Shown here: piece after piece, positions 30,773-41,681 of the stretch
Numbering within the stretch: the stretch's first letter is position 1
How the letters are laid out: every line of letters starts with the position of its first letter
Source of the DNA: Diabrotica undecimpunctata
Taxonomy: Eukaryota > Arthropoda > Insecta > Coleoptera > Chrysomelidae
NCBI RefSeq assembly: GCF_040954645.1
Contig: NC_092804.1
Coordinates: 94,924,862 to 94,988,861, forward strand
Length of the DNA: 64,000 bases
Reading direction: 5' to 3'
The notes under the pieces: model-generated
Told to the model about the DNA's origin: nothing
Database searches by the model: none
What the model saw: the letters and a program-made list of their open reading frames with translations, nothing else
Program-made: the position numbers and the translations under genes

Positions 30773-32624
30773 GAGTTTCGATTAAAAGTTTCATACTCCA
30801 GTTGGCTGTTTTTTCTCCTAACGAGCCTATCCCGGATATGGTCGCCTGTATGGGCTTCCTTGTTGTTCCTAGCGTCGTCGCAGCTTGTTCCGTTATAAAT
30901 GCGCATTGTGACCCTTGGTCGATTAGTGCTCTCATTATGTGTGAATCTCCTTTCGCATCTCTTATGCGTACCACAGCTGTCGCTAGTAATGCTTCACCTT
31001 CCTTATGGCTTGCACAGTTTACTGAATTCTGCCCTCTTTGTTGGTCGTTGCTATTCCTATACCCATTGGTATCTTGTGTATTTTCTCGCCTTCCGTTATT
31101 TTGTTCTCTGGCGTTGTATGAATTATTATTTCCTCCTCTGTACCTATCAGCTTGGTACCCGTTTCTTCTATTGTTCGAATCTCTTCCATTTCTTTCTTGT
31201 GTTTGTTCTCCTTTCGTTTCATTGGAGTTTCTTTTGTTGCTTGTGTTTCCTTTTTCATAATGCAACATATGGTGGTGGTCTCCGCCACAGTGTCTGCACC
31301 TATATTGTGAATAACAGTGTTTTTCTTTTTTATGTGCTAGGCAGTTTGTACAAAATCCTTTTTCTTTTATCATCCTGTTCCGGTCTCTTACATTGAGTTC
31401 CTGAAATTCTCTGCAGTTCGGTACTCCGTGAGCTCCGTTGCATATCACGCAACGTGTTCTTGGTTTCCTAAGAGATCCTCCTTGCTTCCCTTGTCTTTTT
31501 TCTGACTCCAGCAGTTCCAGTGTCTGAAATCTTCGCTGTAAGAATGTTTGTGTCGATTTGTACGTCGGTATCTCTCTACTGTCTCCAATGAGGTTTTCGT
31601 ACAGCCTCCTAGTTTCATTGTCCCATTTCGTTATGATAATTCGGGCTATCAATGGGCTCCACGCTTCCGTGTCTGTTCCTAACCCTCCTATGGCTTCCAG
31701 ACTTTCGTGGAAGGTGTCATGTAGTGATTTCAATGCTCTAGCAGAAGATTCCTTTACTTCCTGCGCTAGTAGCATCCTGTCTATTAATTTAAACAATATC
31801 ATCCTTGGGTTCTCATACCTATCTTTTAGCATGTTCCAGGCCACTTCGTAGTTAGCCTCGGATATGTTTAAGTGTTGTATCATTCTGTTGGCTTCCCCTC
31901 TTACTTGAGTTTTTAGGTACTGCATTTTTTCTGCGTTTGATAACTGGTCGTTTTCATGTATTACTTTAGTAAACAGATCGTGGAAAGTTCTCCACGTTTC
32001 ATATCTGCCTTCATACACAGGGATTTTTACCTGCGGTAATGTCACACCGTCCCTCCTCTGTGTGCTTTCTGGCCGTTGCATTCCTGGCCTTATTTTCTTC
32101 AAAACTTCCCTGACTTTCCTCTTTAGATGATTTATTCTCTCTACTTCTCCATTATCTGTAGCGTCTAGTTCCTCATTTACTGCTGCTTCAATCATTAGTG
32201 TATTCACCTTTTCCATGTATTCTCTTAACTCTGACTGCAATTCTTCATCCTCCTGCAAGTCTTGTTCATTTTCTGGCCGTAATAATTCCTCGATTCTTTG
32301 TTTTCTTATCTGTATCTCCTTTACTTTCGGTGCTTTTCCTCTTTTCAGCACCCTTACATATTCTTCCAACAGGGTTTTCCCCTCAATGTATGTCTTAAAT
32401 ACCTGATCATAGTATTTTGTTTCAAAATATTTTTCTTTCGTTATACCCCCTTCTAGCAGCTTTTCGTGGTTATTCAAAAAATTTGCCCAATATTCTTCTA
32501 ATTTTTCCTGTCTATCCCGGATGTATTGTTGATTTCTCCGAGATTGGGAATCCTTTTTTGTATTGGAAACGAGTTTCGCTATTTTTGCTCCTATTTCCGC
32601 TTGCTTAACGTATACACTTTCCAT
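30744..32624 (-). CDS. BEL Gag and aspartic protease N-terminal part
   Basis: A 626-codon frame. Charged coiled-coil N-terminus (EKLEEYWANFLNNHEKLL), then a BEL Gag core (VKIPVYEGRYETWRTFHDLF, AEKMQYLKTQVRGEANRMI, AWNMLKDRYENPRMI), a double zinc-knuckle region at about residues 390-450 (CVICNGAHGVPNC, CTNCLAHKKEKHC, CRHCGGDHHHMLH), an Asn/Gly/Arg-rich linker, then the protease flap entry (ALIDQGSQCAFITE) with the catalytic Asp. The frame ends early because a 100-bp insertion (30673-30772) breaks it before the rest of the protease. The start Met at 32624 follows a short leader. Confidence 0.85.
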   Translation of the reverse strand: MESVYVKQAEIGAKIAKLVSNTKKDSQSRRNQQYIRDRQEKLEEYWANFLNNHEKLLEGGITKEKYFETKYYDQVFKTYIEGKTLLEEYVRVLKRGKAPKVKEIQIRKQRIEELLRPENEQDLQEDEELQSELREYMEKVNTLMIEAAVNEELDATDNGEVERINHLKRKVREVLKKIRPGMQRPESTQRRDGVTLPQVKIPVYEGRYETWRTFHDLFTKVIHENDQLSNAEKMQYLKTQVRGEANRMIQHLNISEANYEVAWNMLKDRYENPRMILFKLIDRMLLAQEVKESSARALKSLHDTFHESLEAIGGLGTDTEAWSPLIARIIITKWDNETRRLYENLIGDSREIPTYKSTQTFLQRRFQTLELLESEKRQGKQGGSLRKPRTRCVICNGAHGVPNCREFQELNVRDRNRMIKEKGFCTNCLAHKKEKHCYSQYRCRHCGGDHHHMLHYEKGNTSNKRNSNETKGEQTQERNGRDSNNRRNGYQADRYRGGNNNSYNAREQNNGRRENTQDTNGYRNSNDQQRGQNSVNCASHKEGEALLATAVVRIRDAKGDSHIMRALIDQGSQCAFITEQAATTLGTTRKPIQATISGIGSLGEKTANWSMKLLIETHYESRKGTG

Positions 32625-32670
32625 GATTATTTTTATAAATTTTTACATTCAGCGGTAAATATATTCTTCT

Positions 32671-33738
32671 TCTTCAAGTGCCATCTCCGCGGCGGTGGTC
32701 GGCAATCATCATAGCTATTCGGACTTTTGAGACGGCTGCTCTGAAAAGTTCATTTGATGTACATCCGTACCACTCTCTCAGGTTGCGCAGCCATGACATT
32801 CTACGCCTCCCTATGCTTCTCTTTCCTTGGATCTTTCCCTGCATAATCAGTTGAAGCAAGGTGTATTTCTCTCCACGTGTAATATGTCCGAGATATTCTA
32901 ATTTTCTTGTTTTTATTCAATTTAAAATTTCCATTTCTTTGTTTATCCTTCCCAGAACCTCTTTGTTTGTGACGTGTTCTGTCCATGATATTTTCAGAAT
33001 TCTTCTGTACACCCACAGCTCAAATGATTCCAGTTTTTTCATTGATGTCGCATTCAAGGTCCAAGATTCCATTCCATAAAATAAAGTCGAAAAAACATAG
33101 CACCTCGCCAACCTAACTCTTAGTTCCAGTTTTAAATCCCTGGTACATAGAACTCTTCTCATTTTGTTGAAATTTGCTTTAGCCTTTTCTATTCTTATTT
33201 TTATCTCCTGATTGTAATCATTTGTGGAGTTAATTATTGTTCCCAGGTATGCATATTTGTCCACTTGTTCGACGTTGGTTTCGTTTATTAGAAGATTCTC
33301 GTTATTTCTTTGAGTTTTCGATATTCTCATAAATTTCGTCTTCTTGACATTCATTGTTAGACCATACTCTTTTCCATACTCTGCTATTCTGGTCACCAGT
33401 CTCTGAAGATCTTCAATGTTTTCGGCTAAGATCACAGTGTCGTCCGCATCTCTAATGTTGTTAATGGGAACTCCATTTACCTTTATTCCAGCTGTTTCAC
33501 CCTCAAGAGCTTTTTTCAGGACCTCTTCGGAGTAGGCATTGAAAAGAATTGGCGACAATACGCATCCCTGTCTTACTCCACATCTAATTTCAATTTCTTC
33601 TGACAGCTGTTCGTTAACACGTACTTTTGCTCGCTGTTTATAGTATAAATTTGATATGATCCTGAGGTCGTTGTAGTCAATCTTCTTTGATTTCAGGACA
33701 TTCATTAAATGTTTATGTCGTACTTTATCGAATCCTTT
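32671..33738 (-). pseudogene. LINE-B1 reverse transcriptase, C-terminal half
   Basis: Continues the frame of 35250-36907 after the nested LINE-B2: DYNKGFDKVRHKHLMNVL, CGVRQGCVLSPILFNAYSEE, NNIRDADDTVIL (the YADD tyrosine is Asp), MNVKKTKFMRIS, ARCYVFSTLFYGMESW, FELWVYRRILKISWTEHVT, then after one stop RKLEYLGHITRG and GRRRMSWLRNLREWYG. It ends near 32671. Confidence 0.88.
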
Positions 33739-33752
33739 ATTATAGTCAATAA

Positions 33753-35235
33753 TATTATTAGTCAATAATATAGGGCCTGATAATATCGAAGCTGAATTTT
33801 TAAAACTCTTGGAGGATGAAGGAATAAATTGGATCACGGCTGTCTTCAATAAAATATACAATACAGGAATCATCCCTGATAAATGGCTAGAATCAGAATT
33901 CATAGCGATACCTAAAAAACAGGGGGCTAAAAAGTGCGAAGAATATCGAACAATCAGCCTAATGAGCCACATGTTGAAACTGTTTCTTAGAGTCATCCAT
34001 GGAAGAATTTATAAGAAGTGCGAGGAACAAATATCAGACAGACAGTTCGGCTTCATTAACGCAGTGGGTACCAGAGAGGCACTTTTCGGAGTACAGGTAC
34101 TGATTCAAAGATGCAGGGACGTTAACTATATACGTATACGCGTGCTTGATCGACTATGAAAAGGCATTTGACAGAGTTCAACATCAAAAGATGATAAACA
34201 TTTTAAAAGAAGCAGACCTGGATGACAAAGACCTCAGAATAATTTCAGAACTATACTGGAATCAGACCGCATACATGAAAATTAACGGAGAAGAAACAGA
34301 TCACATAAAAATACTACGCGGAGTTAGACAGGGATGTATTCTATCGCCGTTGATATTTAATATGTACTCAGAAAAATTTTTTAACGAGGCTCTTTACGGA
34401 ATAGACGAAGGCATCCTTCTAAATGGTGAAAGAGTAAACAATGTTAGATATGCCGACGACACCATGGTGATAGCAGATAGTTTAGAGGGACTTCAGAGGC
34501 TAATGGACAGAATAAACGAGTACAGTCAACAGTACGGACTAAACATTAATACCCACAAAACCAAACAAATGATTGTCAGCAAGGAGAATATAAATGGGGC
34601 TCATCTATACATTAATGGGACGCAGATAGAGCGAGTAAAACAGTATTGCTACCTGGGAACTATTATAAACGAACAGTGGAGCAATGTACAGGAAATAAAG
34701 TGCCGCATAGGAAAGGCAAGAACGGTCTTTAACAAAATGAGCGCCATCTTCAAAAGTCACAACATATCCCTGGATACAAAAATGAGACATTTGAGATGCT
34801 ATGTTTTCTCTGTGTTGTTGTACGGGGCGGAGGCATGGACGCTTACAGACACCACTATTAAAAAACTTGAAGCATTTGAGATGTGGCTTTATAGAAGAAT
34901 GCTGAGAATATCATGGACAGCAAGGATCACGAACAACGAAGTTCTAGAAAAAATGAAGAAGGAACCAGAGATTGTGTTTACGATCAAACGCATAAAATTG
35001 CAATATCTGGGACACGTTATGAGAAATCAGCACCGTTACTCCCTGCTGCAGTCTATATTGCAAGGTAAAGTCAAAGGTAAGCGAGGACCCGGTAGAAGAA
35101 GAATATCATGGCTGCGGAATTTAAGAACATGGTTTAAGAAAACCTCAACGGAGCTGTTTCGAGCCGCAGCAAGCAAGGTCATGATTGCCAATATGATTTC
35201 CAACATCCGAAACGGATAGGAACCAGAAGAAGAAG
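33753..35235 (+). mobile_element. LINE-B2: RTE-like 3' fragment inserted in LINE-B1, opposite strand
   Basis: Flanked by ATTATAGTCAATAA at 33739-33752 and 35236-35249, a 14-bp TSD; LINE-B1 reads FIDYN | NKGFD across the site. The 3' end is (AGA)n at 35226-35235. A partial extra TTAGTCAATAATA at 33757-33769 suggests slippage at the 5' junction. Coding: GPDNIEAEFLKLLEDEGINW, then from 34146 a long open RT frame (DYEKAFDRVQHQKMINIL, LRGVRQGCILSPLIFNMYSE, NNVRYADDTMVI, RCYVFSVLLYGAEAWTLTD, GKRGPGRRRISWLRNLRTWF) to 35219. One frameshift lies at about 34140. RT catalytic residues are intact; the endonuclease is missing. Confidence 0.92.
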
Positions 35236-35249
35236 ATTATAGTCAATAA

Positions 35250-36907
35250 AACATGCGTATATATCTTGATTGACGTCCAGGCATCTTTGTATTAGTATAT
35301 TAAGTGAAAAAAGAGCTTCACGTGTTCCTAGGCCTTTGCGAAAACCAAATTGTGTATTAATAACGTCTATGTCCAGTTTGTGATATATTCGGTTATGGAT
35401 TGCTTTAAGTAGTAACTTTAGCGTATGAGACATTAAGCTAAATGGTGCGGTAATCGCTGCATTCTCTTGCGTTTTTCTTTTTAGGGAGACAAATAAAAAT
35501 AGATGTTAACCACTCTTTGGGTAATACGCCTGAACTATAAACTTGGTTCAAGAGTGTCACTAAAACATCAATGTGCTTCTCATCTAGAATTTTTAGGATT
35601 TCTATAGGAAGCATATCAGGTCCAGGGCTTTTCCCGCTCTTCATTGTTTTTAATGCGTGCAATATTTCTTCTTTTGTAATATATGGACCTATTTCTTCTG
35701 ACGTAAGTTCTATGTGCTCCAGATCTCCTCTTTCATCATCGAACAATTCATCGATATATTCTGCCCATCTTTGTATTTTCTCGTCCGTATGTATTATAGC
35801 AGTACCGTGTCTATCCAGAATTGCACAAGTGGGATTTTGTTTTCTTAGTCCTGCCAGTTCTTTGACTTTCTTGTGTAGTTTAAACAGATCATATTTATTT
35901 TGAAGGTCTTCGATCTCTTTGCATTGCTCTTCAAAGTATTTTTCTTTTGCCTGCTTTATCGTCTTTCTAATCTCGTGGTTTATCTCTCTGTATTTATTGT
36001 TATCCTTGTTTTTAAATTGTCTCCGTTGTTCCATCATATTGAGTATCTCGTCATTCATCCATTCCTCTTTTCTCCTTGAGGAAGTCTTTAGTATTTCTTT
36101 ACAGGGTTCCAGTAGACAATCTTTTAGTCGATTCCAGTACTCGTCAATATCATTGGTGTTTGTGTTCAATTTGTTGCAGTTCACATGCAGTTCATGTTGG
36201 AGGCATTCTTTTACTTTAGGTTCTTTAAGTTTTCTTGTGTCTATTGTAGGGATTCTTTGATGTCTTTTAATATTTTTAAGGGTGAGTGTAATTTTGGCTA
36301 TAAGTGGATTGTGATCTGAGGCCACGTCTGATCCAGGATATGCTTTCACGGCTTTAACAGCATTACGGTATCTTTCATTGATCATAATGTAGTCTATCTG
36401 GTTCCTGACTACTTTCTCCGATGTATCTGTCGATCGCCATGTATACAGCCGTCTGTTTGGTAACATAAAAAATGTGTTTGTAATAATAAAGTTCTGCTCT
36501 TGACAGAATTGTAACAGACGGTCTCCTCTCTCGTTTCGATTTCACAGACCATAGTCTCCTATACAATGCAGTTTCCGCTTTGTCCCTTTCCAATCTTTGC
36601 ATTCAGATCACCTAGGACTATCGTGATTTCTCTTGTTTTCGTTATTCTAAGTGCCTCTTCGATATCTCGATAAAATAATTCTACTTCTTCTTCGTCGGCA
36701 TTCGCCGTAGGAGCATAAACTTGTATCAAATTCAGTTTGGCATGAGATGTCACTAACTTCAGTACCATTACTCTTTCTGAGATAGGGAAATAGCATTCCA
36801 CCGCTCTATTAGATTTTTTATTAACTATTACTGCCACGCCGTGTCTGTGTTGGTTATTCTCGCTACCGGAATAATATATTGTGGCTTCGTCTGTTGAAAA
36901 ACAACCT
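35250..36907 (-). pseudogene. LINE-B1 endonuclease and N-terminal half of reverse transcriptase
   Basis: APE-type endonuclease starting part-way in (DEATIYYSGSENNQHRHGVA, LNLIQVYAPTANADEEEVEL, VLGDLNAKIGKG), a frameshift near 36560, then PNRRLYTWRSTDTSEKVVRN, QIDYIMINERYRNAV, SDHNPLIAKI (catalytic SDH box), a charged linker, and RT: MKSGKSPGPDMLPIEILK, LPKKKNARECSDYRTI, a frameshift, FGFRKGLGTREALFSLNI, DIYACFIDYN. The 5' end of the element is truncated inside the endonuclease. Confidence 0.88.
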
Positions 36908-36918
36908 GTAAATATATT

Positions 36919-37776
36919 AGACAATACGAAATGTACGTTATTTATTAAATATACCTGTACTATTACACTTTCTTTTCTATCGGAATGTGCAATTTAGCGA
37001 AATATGAGTTTGACCTTGCCTGCTGTGCTATTCTTTGTACTGAGGTAGGTCGAGATGTAATCAACACACTGTTATAATGATATATATATTGTTATCAAAA
37101 TAAATGAAATTATTTGCTACGTAATTATTTTAATTTTTCGAAATAAAGTATTTAATTGAAATTAAAAGCAAGCTATATGTATGAACGTTTCTTTTTTCAA
37201 ATTGTCATACAAAATTACTGTTTAGTAAATTTTAGCTGTGAATGACGTTTATTTTTGTTTTATCAATTCTCTGTATTATTTAAATGGTATACATTCTAAA
37301 GTACATTATTATATGATTGATAGAGTGGAGATTGTTGTTCTAAATTGTTAAATTGTAATAAAAAAAAAACTTGTTAAATTGTAAGATTGTAAAAGTTGGA
37401 AGATTTTGTAATTATTCAAAAACTTACGGTTTTTTGTGTTCTTAGACGTTGAGGATCCCTCGCTTCTGGTGGGTTCTGCAATCGGTCCTGTCCTTTGGCT
37501 GCTCTGCGGCTCTAGTATGGCTCTCGGCTTTGGTACTACTCTCGGCTCTAATATGGCTCTCGGCTTTGGTACTGCTCTCGGCTCTAGTATGGCTCTCGGC
37601 TTTGGTACTGCTCTCGGCTTTGGTACTACTCTCGGCTCTAGTATGGCTCTCGGCTTTGGTACTGCTCTCGTTCTCCCGGGTCTAGTGGTCTCTCTCTGCT
37701 ACTGAGGGTGTTGCTGGCGTGGACTGTATAGGCTCTCTCAAACTTCCTTGAAGTATTCTGTTTCTCGATAGGACCA
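36919..37776 (-). other. BEL leader with 36-bp tandem repeat
   Basis: Non-coding leader between LINE-B1 and the 5' LTR. At 37490-37690 a 36-bp unit (GGCTCTCGGCTTTGGTAC plus TGCTCTCGGCTCTAGTAT) is repeated about five times in variants. A primer binding site lies at 37764-37776 (TGGTCCTATCGAG on the minus strand). Open frames over the repeat are artefacts. Confidence 0.75.
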
Positions 37777-38246
37777 TGAACAAATTCCCCTTCGTTAGCT
37801 CAGTGAAGATGTTTGTTCAGTTGTAATGGAAACACCTAATAATAGTAGCAGAGTTTATTGATGAGACGTATACTATGGGTGTTGACCCGGGATTACTTTG
37901 AGTAGAGACTGATGAAGTTGATCGTTGAAGACTATCAAGTTTGTTGAGTGAATATTGATTGAATGCTTCTCTAGGCAAGAGATATTAGTTTTATATAAGT
38001 TTTAATTGGGTCAATATATTCGCGGACCTCGCGTGATATGTGTATCTAATTTATGTAAATTGTTTAACTTTTGTCAGCACTTTTGACTGATGTCCAAATT
38101 ATATTATTGATAATTGACCAAATGTGTATGTAACCTAATTAACTACGTGTGTGTATTTAATAACAAATAAATTCATTCGGTCTACTGGGTGATAAAATTA
38201 TACTGTCCATTTTCGGATATGAATTCTGAAGATTTGATATTGGACA
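37777..38246 (-). repeat. BEL 5' LTR
   Basis: On the plus strand it starts TGAACAAATTCC directly after the CCA of the primer site. It matches the 3' LTR for 416 bp, then has 54 bp not found in the 3' LTR and ends GATATTGGACA just before the CGGTG duplication. Confidence 0.8.
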
Positions 38247-38690
38247 CGGTGGAAGTTGAGCCTGAAGCATATTTGCCATTCCTTGATGTTTTTATTAAGA
38301 AAAAGCCACCTCACAGTGTTTCTTATTCCGTGAACCGGAAACCCACTCATACAAACCGTTATCTTAATGCCCAGTCACATCATCACTCCCCCCAACTCAA
38401 TTCAGTTGTCAACATTCTCATTTCTCGTTCCATAAGACTTAGCGACAACACTCATAGGTCATCCGAATTCAATTCAATAAGGCAAACACTCTTACAAAAC
38501 GGCTACCACAAAACCCAAATCAATAAGAGCATTCAAAAACATCTAAACCCCATTCCATCCAAAAAAGCAACCTTGCCGCCGGATCAACCCAAAATCTTTC
38601 TACCATTTATTAAAGGTGTCACTGACAAGATCAGTAGAACTCTTCTTCCTCTAAACATCAAAACCATCTTCACTACACACTCCAACTGTA
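38247..38690 (+). pseudogene. PLE-B right half: region between RT and GIY-YIG
   Basis: Resumes the PLE-B frame: VEVEPEAYLPFLDVFIKKK, VNRKPTHTNRYLNAQSHHHS, LISRSIRLSDNTHRSSEFNS, SIQKHLNPIPSKK, KIFLPFIKGVTDKISRTLLP. Open for its length, then cut at about 38690 by the I-clade LINE. No nuclease part remains. Confidence 0.88.
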
Positions 38691-39960
38691 AGTGTCAGTA
38701 ACTGGGGAGCTGACCCAAACATCTCAATATTACTATACAGAAATTTAATGAGATCGATCCTAGATTACGGATCTATATTTGATGGCTCAGCATCAAACGC
38801 TGTACTCCAAAAAATCGAAAGTATAAAAAATAAAGCACTTAGGTTAAGCACTGGTTATCTTCGTAGTACTCCCATATTGGTCATGGAATGTGAGCTTAAT
38901 GAACCTCCACTTTCATTACGCAGAGAATTCTTAAGTGAGAAATTTATAGTTAAAGTGGCAGTTAACAATAAACTGTTGTTGAATAAAATTGTACAACTAA
39001 CCACTACATACCTAACTCATCATTACTGGGAAAAAAGAAGCAGCTTTTAGTTGTGGAAAGTTTTCTCAACGTTTTTAGTTACATTGACGACATACACCAA
39101 ATGGAACAAACCTCGTCTCGAAAATTAAACTATGAAGATTATTTATCTCCATTTAACTGCCATTTAAGTAATATTCTTGCCACAGATTTTCTTACTAAAA
39201 TAGATCACCTTCAGTATGTACAACATCATTGGGGGAGTTATCAAAAAATTATATACAGATGGTTCAAAAATGGACGGCAAAGTTGGATATGCTATATTCT
39301 ACCCCCAAAAAAGTATAAAGATAAACAACAGATTACCCGACAAAATGACAACTTTCACAGCTGAACTCGTAGCAGTCAAAGAAGCCTACAAAATATGTAT
39401 GAATCAAAAAGAACTAAACTATGTTATATTTACAGACTGCCAAAGCATTGTACATAAACTGAAATATAATTTACATAATTTTGAAGAAAATTATATCATC
39501 AGTGACATGATAGCACTGAATAGTGAAGCTTTGAAATCGGGCAAAAATATCATATTGTGCTGGATAAAAGCACATATTGGTATAAAAAACAACGAAATAG
39601 TAGATGATCTGGCTAAAAAAGCAACAATGAAAGAATCCACTCTGCAAACCTATCAACTTCCTATGGGTGATTTAATATCTGTAATCAGGTCTCTTAAACG
39701 CATAAAGTGGCAGGGACACTACAACAATTCAGACAAAGGCAAATTTTATAAAAGAATCCAACCCACAACTTCCGTCAAGACATGGTTTTAAACAAGTTTC
39801 CAACAGAGGCTTCATCAAAACTATTTGTAGAATAAGAAGCAATCATTGTATGACTCCAGTATACAAAAGAAAAATGGGACTGGCAAATAATATTGAATGT
39901 ATATGTGGGGAGCTAGCTGATCTACAACATATGCTGTTAGAATGTCCTTTACATTTTATT
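38690..39960 (+). pseudogene. I-clade LINE: RT C-terminus, RNase H, Cys motif
   Basis: RT end: NWGADPNISILLYRNLMRSI, LDYGSIFDGSA, KIESIKNKALRLSTGYLRST. RNase H removes the RNA of the hybrid: KLYTDGSKMDGKVGYAIFYP (first Asp), FTAELVAVKEAY (Glu), VIFTDCQSIVHKL (Asp), and CWIKAHIGIKNNEIVDDLAK (last Asp). After 39791, in shifted frames, comes CICGELADLQHMLLECPLH, the typical C-terminal Cys/His motif of I and R1-type elements. Frameshifts at about 39050, 39230 and 39790. Confidence 0.85.
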
Positions 39961-40330
39961 GAAATATCAAATTTTTTACCAAGCTAGTTCAAGTTAATGT
40001 TCAATTACCTTCTAATCTAACACATCTTTTATAGTCAAAGAATCTAGATGAATATAAAATTTTATATGGTCATATTAATTGCTTAAAATTAAAGCTCTGG
40101 TAAAAAAAAACAATAAAAAAATAATAAAGAATAAAAAAAATGGAGAACAAAATAAAAAAAAATAAAAAAAAGTTACTAAGAAGATTTAAACTTGCGAGGT
40201 GTCGAATCGGGTTTATGTCTTAGCGTAATAATAAAAAAAAAATAAAACAAAATAAAAAAAAAGTAAAAAAAAGTAAAAACAAAATAAAAAAAAAGATACA
40301 AAAAATAAAACAGCAAAAACAGAGTAAACT
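38690..40330 (+). mobile_element. I-clade LINE 3' fragment with RNase H and A-rich tail
   Basis: 5'-truncated non-LTR element. Contains the RT C-terminus, RNase H, a C-terminal Cys motif and an A-rich 3' region (40100-40320) made of AATAAAAAAAA-type runs with a short unique insert (GCGAGGTGTCGAATCGGG at about 40196). It starts inside the PLE-B frame. Confidence 0.8.
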
Positions 40331-40680
40331 AGTAAGTAAGTTTCTAACATTCCATGTCTTAACTGTCAATACAATAGTTTTAAATTTAAATACTAACAAT
40401 ATCTTGTAAAGAGAGAACTCAAAACAAATTTACTGGCCAGTTGGTTGTCAAAACCAGTGCCAATAAAATGCCAATTTTTAATGAGATTTGGCTACAACAG
40501 CTGTGATAAGATTGGATCTTTTTTAACTTGGAAATGTGGTCATTGATTCTGGAAGTAAACGTACTGGTGGGATTTCTGGATAACGGTCTATAATATTGTT
40601 TATCATTTAAAAGTAATTGGCTGATATCCATGTATTGCTCTTTATACATAAGCACAGTGGTATTACCCCTATCACTTAAA
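40331..40680 (-). pseudogene. PLE-C fragment, minus strand, N-terminal RT region
   Basis: Reads YKEQYMDISQLLLNDKQYYR, PLSRNPTSTFTSRINDHISK on the minus strand, almost the same as 41420-41540 of the plus-strand PLE-C copy. Its 5' end faces the plus-strand copy, so the two lie head to head as in the PLE-A palindrome. The rest of the copy is missing. Confidence 0.8.
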
Positions 40681-40689
40681 AATTATCGT

Positions 40690-41681
40690 TACGAAACTTA
40701 AAGCTAGAAGAGTTTTCTTGTTAGAATGCCGTAGAAAGAAACAGAGACCTACTTTTAGACAAAACCAGATAGATCGAATAGTCAACACCACCTTCAGAGC
40801 TACCAGAGGTTCAGTTAGACGCAGAGTGGACAATTTTGAAATTCAGGTGAGAGTTCGCCTCTTAACATTTGTATACATTCTGTACATTATGATATCAAAA
40901 CCGCCACTCAACAAATCCAATCTCTCACTTCCCAACTCAGGAATTCCCTTCCTACTCATATCATCCACAATTTCGACCTTAGACTGCACAGACAAATTCA
41001 ATTTATCTTCAATAAATCTCTTAAAACACTCCAAAAAAAGATTGCCAACCTTAGCATCACCCCTTTTTCTAAAATCAAATATCAACAGAAATATTTAAGA
41101 AACCTTACTGAAATTGATCTTCCTCCCAACGTTGCTAAATTATTAGCTCTTGTTCCTAAATTTGGATTATCTCCAACCCTGAAGGATTATTCAATTTGTA
41201 ACCTATTATCTGATGTTGAAAACATTCTTACAGTATCCGAATCTACAGATCTCACTAAATTGAGATCATCAGCCAATAACATTTTACTTAATTTTACTAA
41301 TGCTTCAAAAAAATCACAATCTGAAATTGATCGAGCCTATAATGAAACTAGAACTTTTCTTAAAGACCATCCTGAACTATTGGTACTTTTAAATGATAAG
41401 GGTAATACCGCTGTACTTAGGTATAAAGAGCAATACATGGATCTCAGCCAATTACTTTTGAATGATGAACAATATTACCGACCGTTACTCAGAAATCCCA
41501 CCAGTACGTTTACTTCCAGAATCAATAACCACATTTCCAAGTTAAAAAGATCCAATCTTATCATGGATGGTGTAGCCAAATTTCTTAATAATTACAATGG
41601 CATCTCTCCGAGATTTTACTGTTTGCCTAAAATCCATAAACCTCAATTGTGCATGCATCCCATAGTATCATCCATTCTTCT
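40690..41681 (+). pseudogene. PLE-C: N-terminal region and start of RT
   Basis: A basic N-terminus (LKARRVFLLECRRKKQRPTF, VRRRVDNFEIQ), a frameshift near 40870, then a long open frame (TATQQIQSLTSQLRN, EIDLPPNVAKLLALVPKFGL, RAYNETRTFLKDHPELLVLL, GNTAVLRYKEQYMDLSQLLL, SPRFYCLPKIHKPQLCMHP). Most complete PLE N-terminus in the window. Cut after IVSSI by LINE-B3. Confidence 0.85.

Larger units (their letters stand above)
32666..36907 (-). mobile_element. LINE-B1: RTE-like element in the BEL leader (contains LINE-B2)
   Basis: 5'-truncated non-LTR element, about 2.75 kb without the nested copy, flanked by GTAAATATATT at 32655-32665 and 36908-36918 (11-bp TSD). The 3' end has an (AAG)n tail (TTCTTCTTC on the plus strand at 32665). 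It inserted upstream of gag, between LTR and start codon. Confidence 0.9.
24715..38246 (-). mobile_element. BEL/Pao retroelement with envelope (13.5 kb including nested LINEs)
   Basis: A long-terminal-repeat element on the minus strand. It is flanked by the 5-bp direct repeat CGGTG (24710-24714 and 38247-38251), and the element ends are TG and CA. Order from the 5' side: LTR (37777-38246), a TGG-type primer binding site directly inside it (TGGTCCTATCGAG on the minus strand), a leader with LINE-B1, gag-protease, RT, RNase H, integrase, env, LTR (24715-25130). The interrupted PLE-B frame resumes on the far side (HPSIQFT + VEVEPEAYLPFLDV). Excluding nested LINEs the element is about 9.3 kb. Confidence 0.88.

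Noticed and set aside
37436..37705. Plus-strand frames with repeated LGFGTALGSSMA-type peptide
   Set aside because: They lie over the 36-bp tandem repeat of the BEL leader, antisense to the element; no start context or conservation is visible.
40845..40985. Intron in PLE-C (CAG|GTGAGA after VDNFEIQ)
   Set aside because: The protein continues almost at once in another phase (IHSVHYDIKTATQQ), so a small indel explains it better than an intron with no clear acceptor.
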